A DNA stretch of 64,000 nucleotides from Microbacterium sp. 11MF (GTDB lineage Bacteria; Actinomycetota; Actinomycetes; Actinomycetales; Microbacteriaceae), in the NCBI RefSeq assembly GCF_000383475.1, contig NZ_KB911459.1, positions 448,467 to 512,466 of the forward strand, read 5' to 3'. Within the stretch, counting starts at the first letter, position 1, and every line of letters starts with the position of its first letter. Positions 60,804 through 64,000 of the stretch are shown here, one piece after another. The position numbers were made by a program, and so were the translations under genes. The notes under the pieces are model-generated. The model did no database searches, had not been told where the DNA came from, and saw only the letters and a list, made by a program, of their open reading frames with translations.

Positions 60804-60936
60804 TGAGCTCCCGGCGGGCCCCAACCCCTCGGAACCAGGCGGACGGGTACCCCACACCCGCGACCTGCAGACAGATTTCACCGAATCACACGGACCCCGC
60901 ACCGGCGGGATCCAGAGGCAAAGAGAGGGTCGACTG

Positions 60937-61170
60937 ATGGCGATCACCGTGTACACGAAGCCGTCCTGCGTGCAGTGCAACGCGACGTACCGCGCGCTGG
61001 ACTCCAAGGGCATCGACTACGAGGTCCTCGACCTCTCCGAGGACCCGGCGGCCCTCGAGCACGTCAAGTCGCTCGGGTACCTCCAGGCTCCGGTCGTCGT
61101 CACCGACGAGGACCACTGGTCGGGCTTCCGTCCCGACAAGATCGACGAGCTCGCGTCTCGCCTGGTCTGA
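60937..61170 (+). CDS. nrdH: Glutaredoxin-like protein NrdH
   Basis: 77 residues; reduces class Ib ribonucleotide reductase. Redox motif Cys11-Val-Gln-Cys14 in VYTKPSCVQCNATYRAL, then LGYLQAPVVVTDEDHWSGFR, the NrdH-specific segment. AGAGAGGG precedes the ATG. First gene of nrdH-nrdI-nrdE-nrdF. Confidence 0.97.
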   Translation: MAITVYTKPSCVQCNATYRALDSKGIDYEVLDLSEDPAALEHVKSLGYLQAPVVVTDEDHWSGFRPDKIDELASRLV

Positions 61171-61173
61171 CCG

Positions 61174-61607
61174 ATGAGCGCGGCCGTCATGACGAACGTG
61201 CCGCTGCTCGTCTACTTCTCGAGCGTGTCGGGTAACACCGCCCGTTTCATCGAGAAGCTCGGGATGCCGGCCCGCCGCATCCCGATCCACTCCTCCGACG
61301 GCCCGCTTCGTATCGACGAGCCGTACGTCCTGGTCACCCCCACCTACGGGGGAGGCCAGGGCAAGGGGGAGGAGAAGGGCGCGGTCCCCAAGCAGGTCAT
61401 CCGCTTCCTCAACGACGAGGCCAATCGGAGCCTGCTGCGCGGAGTCATCTCCGCGGGTAACAGCAATTTCGGCGAGTCCTTCTGTCTCGCCGGAGAGATC
61501 ATCAGCCGCAAGTGTCGTGTGCCGCACTTGTATCGCATCGAAGTATTCGGCACGCCTGAGGACGTCGACCGCGTGAGCGGCGGATTGGAAGACTGGTGGA
61601 AGCTGCA

Positions 61608-61611
<4 letters not shown>
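61174..61611 (+). CDS. nrdI: NrdI flavodoxin-like protein
   Basis: 145 residues; supplies oxidant for assembling the dimanganese-tyrosyl cofactor of NrdF. FMN phosphate-binding loop [16 protein letters not shown], then [19 protein letters not shown] and [15 protein letters not shown]. Start 3 nt after nrdH; ATG at 61189 is an alternative. Confidence 0.96.

Positions 61612-64000
<2,389 letters not shown>

Larger units (their letters stand above)
60480..60936. other. Control region upstream of nrdHIEF
   Basis: A 457-bp non-coding stretch, less GC-rich than its surroundings between about 60690 and 60810. It holds DnaA-box-like sites (60611, 60700), two inverted repeats that may be NrdR boxes, and a TAGTAT box at 60799-60804 as the likely -10 of the nrd operon. 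Confidence 0.7.

Overview
The window is a high-GC, gene-dense piece of an actinobacterial chromosome. Several features point to the family Microbacteriaceae, with Microbacterium or a close relative as the best guess. These are an Lsr2 nucleoid protein, a LysG/LysE pair, a class Ib nrdHIEF operon, a GlpR-like membrane gene beside galU, many ATGA/GTGA overlaps between genes, and many start codons preceded at 6-7 nt by a TAnnnT box (leaderless transcripts). I see no prophage, insertion sequence, CRISPR array or rRNA. There is one tRNA. The first gene (1-1427) and the last (nrdF, from 63781) are cut by the window edges.

Layout. 1-6904 (minus strand): an oligopeptide-type ABC importer (two permeases, a lipoprotein receptor, a two-domain ATPase) that also encloses a cysteine hydrolase and an MFS exporter, divergent from a GntR regulator. 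7830-11608: an SRPBCC protein, an orphan ParA/MinD-like ATPase with a long acidic arm, a DUF1272 zinc protein, a coiled-coil protein and a small unknown. 11714-13343: lysG/lysE amino-acid export. 13365-16696: lsr2, a GAF-LuxR regulator resembling RamA, and a DUF485-acetate symporter pair. 16756-21333: an O6-alkylguanine transferase homologue lacking its cysteine, then a 1238-residue superfamily-1 helicase-like protein whose Walker A lysine and Walker B glutamate are missing. 21338-25508: mscL, a Ruc-like zinc ribbon, 5-formyl-THF cyclo-ligase, galU, a RimJ-type acetyltransferase, a GlpR-like protein and tRNA-Ala, an order that recalls the M. tuberculosis Rv0985c-Rv0996 region without moeA/glp.

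25544-29271: an aldolase-kinase-FAD dehydrogenase operon with a divergent TetR gene, which could form a complete polyol catabolic route. 29309-33898: an SDR-TetR-SCP2-aminotransferase-MFS operon of unknown substrate. 34021-38262: a PadR/membrane protein pair, a leucine/valine-type dehydrogenase, a methyltransferase and a YbaK-type deacylase. 38270-42121: a UBP zinc finger, a cyclic-nucleotide-domain flavoprotein and an NhaA-DsbA fusion. 42179-48526: a carbohydrate ABC importer with a debranching-type glycosidase under a LacI repressor. 48818-55565: histidine utilisation (IclR regulator, hutH-hutU-hutI, with hutG on the opposite strand behind a DUF445 gene). 56880-60479: an acyl-CoA dehydrogenase-like protein, an alpha/beta hydrolase, a small unknown and an MFS protein. 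60480-64000: a 457-bp control region with DnaA-box and possible NrdR-box sequences, followed by nrdH-nrdI-nrdE-nrdF.

Most notable signals are the degenerate helicase-like protein, the Cys-to-Ala transferase, a nested palindrome inserted in frame in hutI, and the heptamer GGATGCC/GGCATCC. By eye the heptamer occurs roughly 110 times, and it imposes otherwise uncommon codons (GAT, GCA).
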